A stretch of 64,000 nt of DNA from NCBI GenBank assembly GCA_033063855.1, contig CP093831.1:4030001-4094000 (forward strand), given 5' to 3'. Shown one piece after another: positions 1-12,260 of the stretch (its first letter is position 1; every line of letters starts with the position of its first letter). The position numbers and the translations under genes are program-made. The notes under the pieces were generated by a model. It saw nothing but the letters and a program-made list of their open reading frames with translations. It did no database searches and was not told the DNA's origin. Source of the stretch: Smittia aterrima. Its lineage: Eukaryota; Arthropoda; Insecta; Diptera; Chironomidae.

Positions 1-1365
1 TATCGGAGCATTTCGTGATTATGCAATGCTTTTGAATGAAACGATTAGCAGTCAAGTTTCGCTTTTGCATAAAAGCTCGTTTAGTTCTCACGGAAAATAA
101 AGTAAAAAAAAACTTATCGGAGCGCCCTTTCGCAAGAGCAGCAAATCATGACTTTGTCACACAATATCGCTTCGCTGATTATCGATTTGAAGCAGCAGCG
201 AGCTTCGACATTTGGCTGTTTAGTACTTTTCCGATTTTAATAATGACCCGTGCAGTCGCTCGTATCGATACATCATCATCATCACTTATGGCCATAAATG
301 TTTCTATGTGTTTTTAATATCGTCTAAAAATAGTCTCAAAAAGGTTTTTTCGGCTTCACTCCTCAATCACAAAACAACATTCTCATCGCATAAACTTGAA
401 TAAAATCGCATCCTCTTCGATGTGCCGCCGAAGAAACGACGTAGTTTGATTCGGAAATATTAAAAGATTTTTTCGTTCTTTTCATCGAAAAACATGTTAA
501 CTCGTCTGGGGGTGAAGCTCTCATCCTCTCTCGGACGTCAACGCGAGAAATACTTTTGTAAGCTCTTGCGAAGGTTAATCGCAACGAATCCCGATGAAAC
601 ACGTGGAAGTCGCGACAAAATTCACGTTCACTCTCCTTAACGATTAGATAGGAGAAAACAGATGTCAACAACAATTTATTTGCGAACCGAAAACAACATT
701 TCGTCTAATCAGATTTAATGAAATTCGTTGTGACACAGGCCAGCACCAGAATTGATGTCTCGAAAGTCTTATTGATTTTTTTATTTCATTCGCTTCGCTT
801 CGTTCACTCTCTTGCGAAGTAGGTGATACGAGTGGGAGGGCGCTTCGAAAGGAAAATTAGGGGAGAGAGTGCTTTCCGGTCGCTCTCAGACATTTCCAGT
901 GCTCTTTCCGCCACATGTTCAAGGGATTCTCCTGTTTGCACATTGCAATAGCATTGACCTGAATGTTGATACTTTCTTTTGATTTCTTTTCCTGGAGTGA
1001 GCGATTTAGGTCATACGTGTGCTTAAACAATTTGTAATCTATGATAAACAAACTCAATTAAATAAACTGATAACGAGAGTTGATCTCACTAATTGCTCTG
1101 ATGTATTTTGAGTTGAAATTCTTCTGGGATTTTCCACGAACTTCAGAGAAATGTTTTGGTGTCGGATTGAAAAGAAATTTAATGAATTTAAACCCTTCAT
1201 TTAATTCTAAGAGAAAGACTTCTTCATTATAATTGAAATTCCTTGTACTTCATTTCACTGACTCATCAATTCTCATATTTCTCCAGATTTTTAACCTCGC
1301 CACTTTTAACAATTGGGTTCGATAATTAGCCCAACAGCAAAAACGACATTCGAACGGAATCAATC
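1..1365. other. Upstream/5' UTR region of the SLC6 transporter; no gene seen
   Basis: No reading frame here resembles a conserved protein. The open frames are short and lack supporting splice sites. The last stretch before the ATG at 1366 is the presumed 5' leader of the transporter. There is an internal string of TTCGCTTCGCTTCG type near 787-802, which looks like low-complexity sequence. Confidence 0.5.
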
Positions 1366-4300
1366 ATGACAAGCAATTCAAATGCAGGCCAAGTGGACAC
1401 GAAAGGAGCGGGAGTGATTGTCGGCGGAGGCGTTTTAAGAAACGCCAACAATGGTCACGAAATGGCTCCGCTGAACACGAGAGCTCGAGGCGATGGCCAT
1501 GGGGTTACAATTGTACTGTCACCTCCACAACGGCGCTCAATAAGTTCATTGAGCGCTCCAGGTGGTGATGATCCGGAACGAGCTGCTTGGTCTGGCAAGA
1601 TGCAATTCTTTCTCAGCATCATCGGATATTCAGTCGGCCTTGGCAACATTTGGCGATTTCCCTACTTATGTCAACAGGTAAAATTTATTTTTACGATCTC
1701 ATGATACATCGAGTCTAACAACTTGCTTTATTGAATTCCACAGAATGGCGGCGGTGAGTAGAGTTCATTAAATTTATTGCGCAATAAACAAATTCCTCGC
1801 TCCGAGCTTTCCCACAAAACATCGCTGCAAGTCTTTTTGTGGGTCGCCAAATTAATCAGCAAACTCAGTGTAAATGGTTTGGAATCCGTTGCGCAAAGCA
1901 CAAAGTCTTCCCTCAAGCAACTAGAAATAACCAGTTTAGTTCGTTCGCTTCATTGCGTGTCGGTTGTTCTAAAAATATGACAATCGAGAAGGCAAAGCTT
2001 TTCGTTCGCTTTCGGCGAGAACTTTACGTTCATTCTCATCCGGAAATTAAAACATTTTCAACGATTTACATCGTTGTTCACATTAAATCCCTGACCTAGG
2101 CTTCGAAATTTATTTTTAGATAAGATTTCTCTTCCCGCCCACATGATTTTCATAATTGCAAGTGAATCACATCTTTTGCATAACAATCGAGTGACGTTGC
2201 GGAACGATCAATGCCACTTAAGAATTTCTGTAAACAATTCGTTTAATGGAAATCTCCTCTGCGTGTCGAGTGCGCTGCATCGATAGCTCTAAAGAATCAA
2301 AGCTGCCATTGATTGACACAACTCGAGATCGAAGTAATTATTTGAAGCTCACTGCACCTCGTGTGATGTAAAGTGCAGCTGGCTCATAGTCTTAATTAGG
2401 TCACTGTCAACGTAATGGGAGAGAATCTAATGTCACTCAGATTTCTGTCGTCGCGATGGGAGAAACTTTCCTTGAAATCGATTCGAATGTTCTCACACGA
2501 CCTACATTGAATCCACTAACTTGAAACTTTCTCGAGAAGAACTTCGTTCGTGAAAATTTCACAGAAAAACTTCCGACGATGACATGAGAGACGCCGCCTC
2601 GTTATTTAATTTTCCGTGTAAACGAAAATACAGACGTCACCTTGAAAATTAAATGCATTTTTCTGCGGTGAATGCATTTTCAATGAAGATAAGTAACTGT
2701 GCAAAAGTGACGTGTAGAGTTACATGCACGTGGGAAGATTTATTACTCGGATTTCTCAGGAGAAGACTTCTGGCGAATTGAAAACTATTGCATAACGAAA
2801 CTAAACCCGTTGTTTTCGTCACGCCCATCTCAGACGTAACTGAAGAACGATTCATTGTTTGCGCACATTATTTGATGACAAACTGCAAATTCATTCACTG
2901 AGCGAGCGAGTGAGTGAGGAAGAGATTTGATTTGCGTCACGAAAACTTTTGCAGCGAAAAAAAAGAATCGAAAAATAATTTTTATTTCAGGCGCATTTCT
3001 GATTCCCTTCATGATTATGCTGGTGTTGGAAGGAATTCCGCTCTTTCTAATTGAACTTGGGATGGGTCAGCGGATGCGACTAGGTGCCCTGGGTGTGTGG
3101 AATACAATTCATCCCTGGCTTGGAGGGATTGGAATCTCCTCATGCGTTGTGACGTTATTCGTGGCAATTTACTACAACGTCATCATCACTTGGTGTATCT
3201 TTTATTTTGTAAATAGTTTTCGTGTAAGTAGAAAAGAATTTCCGATGCTTCCGGTTAACAATTAATCGCTTCGCTTCCCACAGTATCCCTTGCCTTGGGC
3301 GGAATGTCCCGAGTACCCTAACGGCACGAAAGTTGAAGAATGTGCAAAATCATCAGAGACGGAATATTTTTGGTATCGAGAAACGTTAGATGCTGCGTCC
3401 AGCATGGACGATAACGGAGGTTTCAAGTGGTGGATCGTGATTTGCCTGTTGGTTGCATGGATTATTGTCTACTTCATTGTGATGAAAGGAATTCAGAGCT
3501 CAGGAAAGGTAGATGAATAAATAATCTCCTTTAAGATTGAAGTACAAACTAAACTCATTTAATTCCAGGCTGTGTACTTCACATCACTTTTTCCCTATGT
3601 TGTCCTCACGATATTTTTCATCCGTGGAATTACGCTTGAAGGAGCAGGCGCTGGATTAATTCACATGTATACGCCGAAGGTTGAAAAATTGTTTGAGTCT
3701 AAAGTTTGGCTTGACGCTGCTACTCAAGTTTTCTACTCCTTTGGATTGGCTTTCGGTTCGCTGATAGCTTTTGGAAGTTATAATACTCCAAAGAACAATT
3801 GCGTACGTGATGTTGTTCTCGTCTCGGTTTGTAATGCTGTCACTGCAATCTATGCGTCGGTTGTCATTTTCGCCATTCTCGGCTACAAAGCAACCAAAAA
3901 CGTTGAGAACTGCTGCATGTCGTAAGTTATTTCTTGATATCTTTGATTTTTCTTATTTTATTTGAAATCAATTCTTTCTTCGTAGAAATAATGAAATCTT
4001 ATTCAAACATGGGATTATCAACGATACGAACATAACATCGACGTTGTCGAATTTGCTGGTTGAAAAACACAATTCAACGAATACGACCGATTGGGGATTC
4101 AAGCCTTGCAGCTTAGAGACGATGCTCTCAGATGTTGGCGAGGGAACTGGACTGGCTTTCATTGTTTTCACTCAGGCGATCGTGGAGTTACCAGGATCGC
4201 CGTTCTGGGCTGTGCTATTCTTTACGATGCTTTTATCACTCGGACTTGGCTCACAGATCGGCATTTTAGAAGGAATGCTCTGCACTATTTTCGACATCGA

Positions 4301-6507
4301 CATCTTCAAAAGAATTCGCAAACCAATCTTGACTGGCGTTGTTTGTACGTTTTGCTTCTTCGTCGGACTCGTCTTCACAACTGGCGCTGGTGAATATTGG
4401 CTGAGTATGTTTGACTCCTTCGCAGGAACATTAGGACTCGTTGTTGTAGCGTTTATGGAAATGATTGCTGTTATCTATGTTTACGGACATGCGAAGTGAG
4501 TTTGACCCAGAAGAGATTAAGAGATAAATTTTAATGAGTTTTCTTTGAAAGGTTCACTGAAGATATTTATCAAATGACTGGGTATCGACCAGGCCTCTAT
4601 TGGCAACTGACTTGGCGCTACATCGGCCCATCGATGATGTCAGTGCTTCTTATTGCTTCTGTTTGGTCAATGATCAAAAAATCGCCAGAGTATGGAGCTT
4701 GGGATGAACACTTGGTAAATATTCTTTAATTTAATTTTAATTTATCTGTTTTATTAAATATTTCGCTTTTCAGGGTCAAACTGTTATGAAACCATATCCC
4801 GGTTGGGTAATGACGATTGCTATCGGAATGATAAGCGCAGGAATCTTGCCGATGCCTCTCGTCTACCTTCTACGACGCTTCCAAATCCTCACGGTCGATC
4901 TCGACATTCATCAAGGCTCTATTCGTCGTAACGAGACAACGGCTTCAACCAAGGAGATGATCGATCAAGATGACGACGTGAGTAGTTATTTTAGTGTTTG
5001 CTTAATGAAAATCAAAAGTTTTGGTTTGAGCAAGAATGAAACAAATTTCATTCGACCTAATTGTTGAATGCCATCGATTCGCTCGCTCATTCAATGTGTA
5101 GAGCTCTAATCAATGTGATTTCGTTCTCATTTTTCTCATCTCTTTTCTCCTTCCTCCTTTAATGTCGATTGATTCGAAATCTGATTATTTATCTGTGTGA
5201 CTAACAACCCGACTAACAAAACGCTTGACATAACGGATTAATGTGCTTGATTCATAAAACAGACAATGAGTCCCGACATGCCATTGCCACCAGCTTCCTC
5301 GTTAGCCGCCACGCGGTTTACAATTGGAGATTTCGATGTAAGTTTAATCAAAAAGAATTCTCTTCAGTTGGTTTTAGAAGTAAAATCTTAGATTATCGCT
5401 AAGATTTTCTTATCATTTCACTCCCCAAAACAAGTCGACCGCTATAACTAATTGATTTGATCGTTTATTGAAAGTTATAGAGGAATGAGGACGATGACAT
5501 GAAGGACATTAAACTGCGTCAGAAGAATTTCTAAGCCACGTGGACTCGCATTTTCTACATTAACAAAACCCTCATCGCAACAAGGAGTCATCCTGATCTG
5601 CAATTAATTGAAATATTAAGTCACATGACGTAAAATAGACTTCGAACATGTGCCTCGAACGTAGGCGCTTGCAATTCAACCGACGACACAAGTCATTTGC
5701 ATAAATGAATAAGCAAAAGGCGGAGAATCACTGTCAAAACCAAAAAAAGAAATGCTCAAGAAAAATTTACTGTGTTTAAAAATAAGCTTAACCAGAGAAT
5801 GGAAATTGTTTAGACCCCAAAACGATTGACAATATCCTTAATAGAATTTAACATAAAATGGTAATTGCGCAATTAATCTTATCCTCTTACTTAGATGCTT
5901 AACAAGCTTATAACTGTTGACGATTTGCAATCCGTCGAGTTTATGATTTGATGCTTTCGATTTTTTTGTTATGAAAAAAAAAATTCATCGTGGTTAGCGT
6001 TTGCAATTGAGATTAGTTCCAGCTTGCGAACATTAATCAAAGCATGGTCTGCGAGAATATTTCAAAGAAGAAAAGTTTCAGCAGACTTATCGACGATGAA
6101 TTTTTTTTTCTTATTCTTTAAAAGCTTTTCCTGTTTCTTGTAATGTGTGTCTTCTCCTAATCTTTCTTAACTAAAACTTTTCTTATGGTTTCATTCGCAC
6201 TTTCGTCATCGATTTCTCTCTTTGTCAATTCACTTGCTTTCACACATAATCGAATAAGTTTAATCATTTTCATTGTTTCATGAATTAGGACGACGACGAT
6301 TACGGAAATGGAAAATCTAGAATTGGAGGGCCGTTATCGACGAGCGACTCTGAAGACAACCTAGACGAGGACGAGCCGATGACAATGGGAAACATGAAAA
6401 GCGCGACAACTAAGAACATTAACAATAATAATAATTTAAAAATTTATTACAACAATCATCAAAGTTCATCAAAAAAACCATTTAAAATGGAAGTCGTAGA
6501 CTTTTAA
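1366..6507 (+). CDS. blot: Sodium-dependent neutral amino-acid transporter, SLC6A15/17-like (bloated tubules type)
   Basis: Twelve-helix Na+/Cl- coupled symporter of the SLC6 family at the plasma membrane. Exons: 1366-1677, 1744-1753, 2991-3223, 3284-3508, 3569-3921, 3986-4495, 4552-4714, 4774-4977, 5263-5337, then either 6289-6507 (767 aa) or 5481-5534 (712 aa). The family signature SVGLGNIWRFPYLCQQNGGG in TM1 is intact and is completed by a 10-nt microexon. The extracellular loop 2 start (LPWAECPEYPNGT), the IKGIQSSGK-like motif and the TFTPK-like segment agree with vertebrate B0AT2/NTT4, which is why I place it in the SLC6A15/17 branch rather than among monoamine or GABA carriers. Asn-rich loop sites (NDTNIT, NSTNTT) suit glycosylation. 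Two alternative last exons give different acidic tails. The blot symbol is assigned from family resemblance and is less certain than the family. Confidence 0.88.
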
Positions 6508-7837
6508 TCTTTTTTGGATTTTCGTTTATGTTTTGAGAACAGAAAAATTCTCTAATTCATTGTGATGACGATTATTTAGTTTTTTAGTTGTAGCGATTAG
6601 TCGTCAAGCCTCGTGATTTATCCAGAATTTAGTTGACAAAGCTTAAAGCTCAAAAAAAGTGTTTAAGAAATAAATTAAAGTGATGGAGAACATGTTTTCT
6701 AGAGAATCCCACCATTTTACGTGTAGTTGCTCGTAACGATTAAGGAATTAAGAAAAGCCAAATTAGGTTTGCACTTTGAGTGCTTCTGCTGTTGGAGCTT
6801 TAATTATTATTTTTCTACGCTTCGATCATGAGAAATTTAGGTTTACTTACTTACCCCTCAAAAAGCATTTCCTCTTTTTAAATCCGACAATTTAATTTAA
6901 ACTTTTTGGCCCAGAAAATCAAATTTTACATTCATCATGACTTGGAATTTCCTTCGATGTTTTCGCTTTCATATCACGAAGAAAACTTTTTCTTACTTAT
7001 TTAGAGACTGTGTAAACTCTTTAACAACAAATTCAAAGTTTAGGCCGTGCCATTGAATTAGGATCATGATATGAAAAGAAATTCTCCCTTAGTCCTAAGA
7101 CTGTTCAAAGAATTTTGTGGTTTAGTTTATGAATTGAAGGCTCGCGAAATTAGAGTAAAGTGACTTTAAGTCTCTCTAAAAAAAATTGAGGAGTTGTTCG
7201 CAAATTCTCGTAATTTGCAATCAGCACCGAAGAAGACAAATTCTTCTTTTTTCAAATATTTGAATCTCTTTTTGAACGATCGAAATTATTTATTTCTTAT
7301 AAGAAATGTTTTAGAAAAAAAGAGAAATTTACTTCGAAAGTGAAGTTTTATCCAATAATTGTTTGCCAGTATGCCAAGAAATTATTTCGTTCACATGTAT
7401 AAGGAATTTGAGCTTCAAAAGTTCATGTTGAAATTCACAGGTACAAGTTAAAGAAATGAAGTGTTTCGAATGAATGCAGGACAAAGTTGTTCTTTGAAAT
7501 TGCTATATGAAAGAATAGTATTAAAGTAAAAGTCTTAATCCGTATTTTTGCAGGAAAATGCATAAACCAACAGAGCTAGAAAGTAAAGAGTTGTAAATAA
7601 ATTCGTAAAACTGTAATAAAAGTGTAGACACGATAACTTAATGATTTTTATTCGATTCTGATTTCAGGACTTTTGTGTAAATCAATTTTATTAAAATGTT
7701 TCCATTCCCAATTTCGTCCTTTAAATCAAAAAGTTCGAGAAATGATTTAACGGTCCGTTAATATTTGAAATTCCATTACAAAGTTTCTTTTGTTTACAAA
7801 CATTCCGCAAATTATTTTTTCTGAGTTCTTTAAGAAA
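6508..7837 (+). other. 3' UTR of the transporter and spacer
   Basis: AT-rich sequence with no credible coding frame. AATAAA hexamers occur near 7615-7620 on the plus strand, which could end the long transporter transcript just before the zinc-finger gene. Nothing else recognised. Confidence 0.4.
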
Positions 7838-8509
7838 ATGAACGAAAACCGATGTCTGACGTGCAAAAAAACATTCTCTAGTAAATACACGCTTCAGTCA
7901 CATGAAAAGATTCATGACGAGAGAGAAAGGAAATTCGTTTGTGCTTGTGGAAAAAAGTTTTTAACTTCGCGACATTTAGAAAATCACAAGCAGCAAATTC
8001 ACAGAAATGAGAGAAATTTCGTCTGTGATATTTGTTCGAAAGACTTCAAGTCTTTGAATAATCTCATGACACACAAGGAAGCTCATCAGGAAAAGTCCTT
8101 TCTCTGTCGATATTGTGATAAAACATTTAACCGGAAAACTGCAGTAATAATTCACGAAAAGATTCATACGAGTGAGAGAAACTTCAAATGCAAGGATTGC
8201 GACAAAGAATTCACTCAACAATCAAATCTCATAAGTCACATCAAAACCGTAAGATAATTAAAATCTTCAATCTTTAAATTTCCTAAAACTTAATTTCTAC
8301 TTCAGGTCCACAAACAAATCAAAAATCATCAATGTCAACAATGCGAGAAATCATTCAAGAGAAAAAGACTTCTTAATTATCATTTGGTATCAGCTCATGG
8401 AGATGAATCGGCTTCAGAAAAGTTATCCTGCGGCGTCTGTGACTTCGTTACCATATATCCATCTCATCTACTGAAACACAAGAAACTTTGTTCATCAAGA
8501 GAAAAATAA
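7838..8509 (+). CDS. C2H2 zinc-finger protein, seven fingers
   Basis: Two exons, 7838-8248 and 8306-8509 (204 codons, 57-nt intron). The start is the ATG at 7838; the frame is open further upstream but without an ATG. Fingers in order: CLTC..H..H, CAC..H..H, CDIC..H..H, CRYC..H..H, CKDC..H..H (split by the intron), CQQC..H..H and a last CGVC..H..C finger. Linkers are short, of the H-x(n)-ERNF type (for example NERNF, SERNF), close to the TGEKP-type linker of DNA-binding arrays, so sequence-specific DNA binding in the nucleus is likely. There is no ZAD, BTB or SCAN domain. Finger 2 has one residue between its cysteines instead of two. The orthologue is not recognised; family assignment is secure. 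Confidence 0.85.
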
Positions 8510-8621
8510 AAGCTCAAGTTTTATTCTTTTTTGAAGCAAGCAAAACTTTATTTCTCACTATAAATTTAAGGAAACTTTCGGTTCATAAAATCATTGTCCT
8601 TGTCAACTGTTGATTGAAAAT

Positions 8622-9860
8622 TTACCATGGCAACGTCTGACCATCGTATTGGATAAAGCCGCCATTGTGTGATTTGTCGAGTTTTAAGATCGTGTTTACC
8701 ATGTTGTCACAACTGTCGGCAATTTCCATTGGAGCTTTCGGTCCACCTAAGAAAGATTGAAGAATCAATTAATTGTATGAGACAAAATATCAATTGACTT
8801 ACCCATTTCTGTCTTCACCCAACCTGGATGCATGTTAACTGCAATTATTCCATCATTTTTAAGATCGATGCTGAGTGACTTTGTCGCAGCGTTCAACCCA
8901 GACTTGGTGACACGATAATGATAAAGAGAGCCTTCTTTGTTCGATTGGATGGATCCAAGAATTGAACTCATGTTTACGATTGCTGCACGTTGCACTCCAA
9001 GTGGAGCAGATTTGTTTGCATCTGAAGCTTTCTTCAGTAAAGGCACAAAAGCTTTTGTCATCATCAATGGAGCAACGACATTCACAGCATATACGTCCAT
9101 TAATTCATTTGGTTTCAAAGCTTTCAATCCAAGAAAAGATGATCGGGGACTGATACCAGCTGAGTTGAACAACACATTTAGTCCTTCGTCTTTTACGACA
9201 TCACCAACTTGTGAAACAATCTCTGGATACTTGTCAAACTCTTTTAAATCGATCTGAAGGATGTGAACATTCTTATTCGCTTCAGCGATGCTTCTCAACT
9301 CCTAAAAGATATTTGAAAACTGTTAAGCCGTACAACAGACATTTTCATTCACAAGTTTTGTATTCTAAATCATGAAAATATTTTTCTTTCTAAACAGAAG
9401 CTTTAAATTGCATCACGAGTTACTGAAGATTGTCTTCGTTGCCACATCGCAGATGCCATTGAAAAATCAGTCCGACAGTTTCAACTTCAAGATTTTTCTC
9501 AAATCTAAATTCCAATCGCTGTGGTCAACGCTTTCACTGAGCCCCAACGTCGTTCATTTGTGTGAGTGTTGATACACAAATTTGTAAAAAAAACTATAAG
9601 TGCTAGGCTGGTCTCAGTTTCCATTATATCGTCACGGCGTTTCAACTCAGACAGTATCGTTGCAAAATTTTCTGTTCTCGTTTTAATTTCACTAACAATG
9701 GCTCCGATTAATAAAGGTAAGTCTGGTTACTTACATCTGCCTTCTCCAAGTTTCGGCATGTCGCGAAAATATATTTCGGAGCTGATTCGTGTTTTATAAG
9801 CGATTTTACGAGACCTAGACCGAGTCCACGATTACATCCAGTAATTAAAATCGAGTTCAT
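8622..9860 (-). CDS. sni: Sniffer-type carbonyl reductase (short-chain dehydrogenase)
   Basis: NADPH-dependent carbonyl reductase of the classical SDR family; in Drosophila the sniffer enzyme protects neurons from oxidative damage. Exons on the minus strand: 9860-9735, 9301-8803, 8746-8622, giving 249 aa, close to the fly protein. Visible motifs are the nucleotide-binding TGCNRGLG near the N-terminus, NVLFNSAG (NNAG-like, with Ser replacing the second Asn), the catalytic Ser in NMSSILGS, and YRVTK carrying the catalytic Tyr and Lys. The start MNSILITGCNRGLGLGLVK is nearly identical to what I recall of sniffer. The gene converges on the zinc-finger gene (stops 112 nt apart) and its first exon lies inside the first intron of the cytosolic Trxr-1 transcript on the other strand. 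Confidence 0.93.
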
Positions 9861-12260
9861 TGCGTAAATTTCGGATTCTCCTGCACAATTTTTCACTCAA
9901 TTCCACTTGAAATCAACGAAATATTGTGTTTTTATCGATTTCTTTTTGTTCTTTTGATTATAAACCTTAAAGACAAGAATTTCTCAGATAGCTCGGCAGC
10001 TCTTTGACTGTGTTAGTGAGTGACGAACGAAAAAAAAAACTCGGAAATTTGTAAAACTTCTCGGAATTAGTGAACTTTCCTACACAAAAGCAATAAGATG
10101 AGCGTCCTTAATCTGGTGAAGAGAAGCGCCAGTTTTGCGCTAAGAACTGTGACAATTCAACACAGAAAATCAATTTCGAGTCTGAGGTTAACTGCGATTC
10201 GATTCTACAGTTCCAGTAAGTTTTCTCGTTGTATTTCAATAATTATGCAACTATTTCATTTGTCTGGTTACTGTCAGTAGCGGTGCCAGTCACTTGTTGA
10301 TGACGAATAGGGAAAAATCTCGAATTCTCTTCATGACGTCAAACATTTAATGAAAATCTGAAGAGTATTTCGTTCGAAAGTGATAACAAACAACGGAGAT
10401 AACGCGGATTTGTGTTCTGGAATTGTCTCGCAATATGAAAATCATTGATGTAGAACCGGCTTCATCCATAAGTTTTTTTTATAAAGCACTTCAACTTGTG
10501 CTTGTCATTGCGTTTGTAGTCATTTATTGGAAACTAATTTATTAATAGATTTTCCGTGATAATGAATATTTCATGTCATCGTGAAGCTTTAATTGAATCA
10601 CTCGTAAATTATTTTGTTTTCTTAAAGAGCATTTAACATTCCTTTTATTGTAATCAATTTACAGATGGTGAAACCTTCGAGTATGACTTGGTCGTGATTG
10701 GAGGTGGTTCCGGAGGTTTGGCGTGTGCTAAAGAAGCTGTTTCATTCGGAGCTAAGGTAGCTGTCCTTGATTTTGTGAAGCCATCGCCACAAGGCTCAAA
10801 ATGGGGACTTGGTGGAACTTGCGTCAATGTTGGTTGTATCCCCAAAAAGCTGATGCATCAGGCTTCATTGTTAGGTGAAGCCATTCATGTGAGTAAACAC
10901 TTTATCAGCAATGTTATCGCTTTATGACATTTAATTATAATTTTAGGATTCGCAAGCTTACGGTTGGGAAATTGAGAAGCCCGAAAGTGTCAAGATTAAC
11001 TGGGCTAAGCTCACCGAGTCTGTACAAAATCATATTAAATCAGTCAACTGGGTAACTCGCGTCGACTTGCGTGACAAAAAAGTCGAATACATCAACGGCC
11101 TTGGATACTTCAAGGATGCTCATAATGTTGTTGCTGTAATGAAGAACAAGACAGAGCGTGTCCTCAACGCTAAATACATTGTGATTGCTTGCGGTGGTCG
11201 ACCACGTTATCCCGACATTCCCGGAGCTCTCGAGCATGGAATCTCCAGTGATGATATTTTCTCGTTAGAAAAAGCTCCCGGAAAAACATTAATCGTTGGT
11301 GCTGGTTGTAAGTTTCTTTTTCCCTCGAATCTTTTTGTTTTCTTAATTGTTTTGTTTCTTCATTTTGTAGATATTGGCCTTGAATGCGCTGGTTTCCTTA
11401 AGGGACTCGGTTACGACGCAACTATCCTTGTTCGTTCCATTGTCCTTCGTGGTTTTGATCAGCAAATGGCTGAGGTTGTTGCTGCTTCGATGGTTGAAAA
11501 AGGAATCAACATTAAGATGGGAAGCAAGCCGAAATCAGTCGAGAAATTGGATGATGGAAAGCTCTTGGTGAAATATGCTTTCAACGACAAACCAGATGAG
11601 GTTGTGAGTGATACCTACGACACTGTTTTGTTCGCTGTTGGTCGTCAAGCATTGGTTGAAGACATGAAGGTGGAAAACGCCGGAGTGAAAATCACTGCAG
11701 ATAAGATTGATGTCGATGCGAACTCTAAGACAAATGTTGATAACATTTATGCCGTTGGCGATGTCCTTCACAAGAAACCAGAGCTTACACCTGTCGCTAT
11801 CAACGCTGGTCGCATCATTGCTAGACATCTTTTCAACAACAGCAATGAAGTTATGGATTACGACGATGTCGCTACAACAGTTTTCTCGCCTTTGGAATAC
11901 GGATGTGTTGGTCTCTCTGAAGAAGTTGCCGTTGAAAGACACGGAGCTGATAACATTGAAGTATATCACGGTTACTACAAGCCCACTGAATTCTTCATTC
12001 CTCAACGCTCAGTTAGATACTGTTACTTGAAGGCTGTCGCTCTTCGTGAAGGTGATCAACGAGTTCTTGGATTACATTTTGTCGGACCAGTTGCAGGTGA
12101 AATAATTCAAGGATTTGCAGCAGCACTCAAATGTGGATTGACTATGAAGATCTTGAAGAACACAGTTGGAATCCATCCAACTGTCTCAGAAGAGTTCACA
12201 CGTTTGCTGATCACTAAGCGCTCAGGTTTGGATCCAACTCCAGCCACTTGCTGCAGTTAA
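9698..12260 (+). CDS. Trxr-1: Thioredoxin reductase 1, cytosolic and mitochondrial forms
   Basis: FAD/NADPH flavoenzyme that reduces thioredoxin, and in Diptera also replaces glutathione reductase. Shared exons are 10665-10888, 10947-11307 and 11371-12260. Two alternative first exons join the same phase-1 acceptor: 9698-9716 encodes MAPINK plus one base (497 aa, cytosolic), and 10098-10215 encodes an Arg/Ser-rich leader MSVLNLVKRSASFALRTV (530 aa, mitochondrial). The FAD motif VVIGGGSGG, redox pair GGTCVNVGCIPKK, NADPH fold GAGYIGLECAG and dimer-interface HPTVSEEF are all present. The C-terminus is TCCS, the non-selenium dipteran type. This alternative-promoter arrangement is established for Drosophila Trxr-1. 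Tandem AATAAA signals follow the stop. Confidence 0.95.

Noticed and set aside
1777..2099. Two overlapping plus-strand frames inside transporter intron 2
   Set aside because: Intronic, mutually out of frame, no conserved features.
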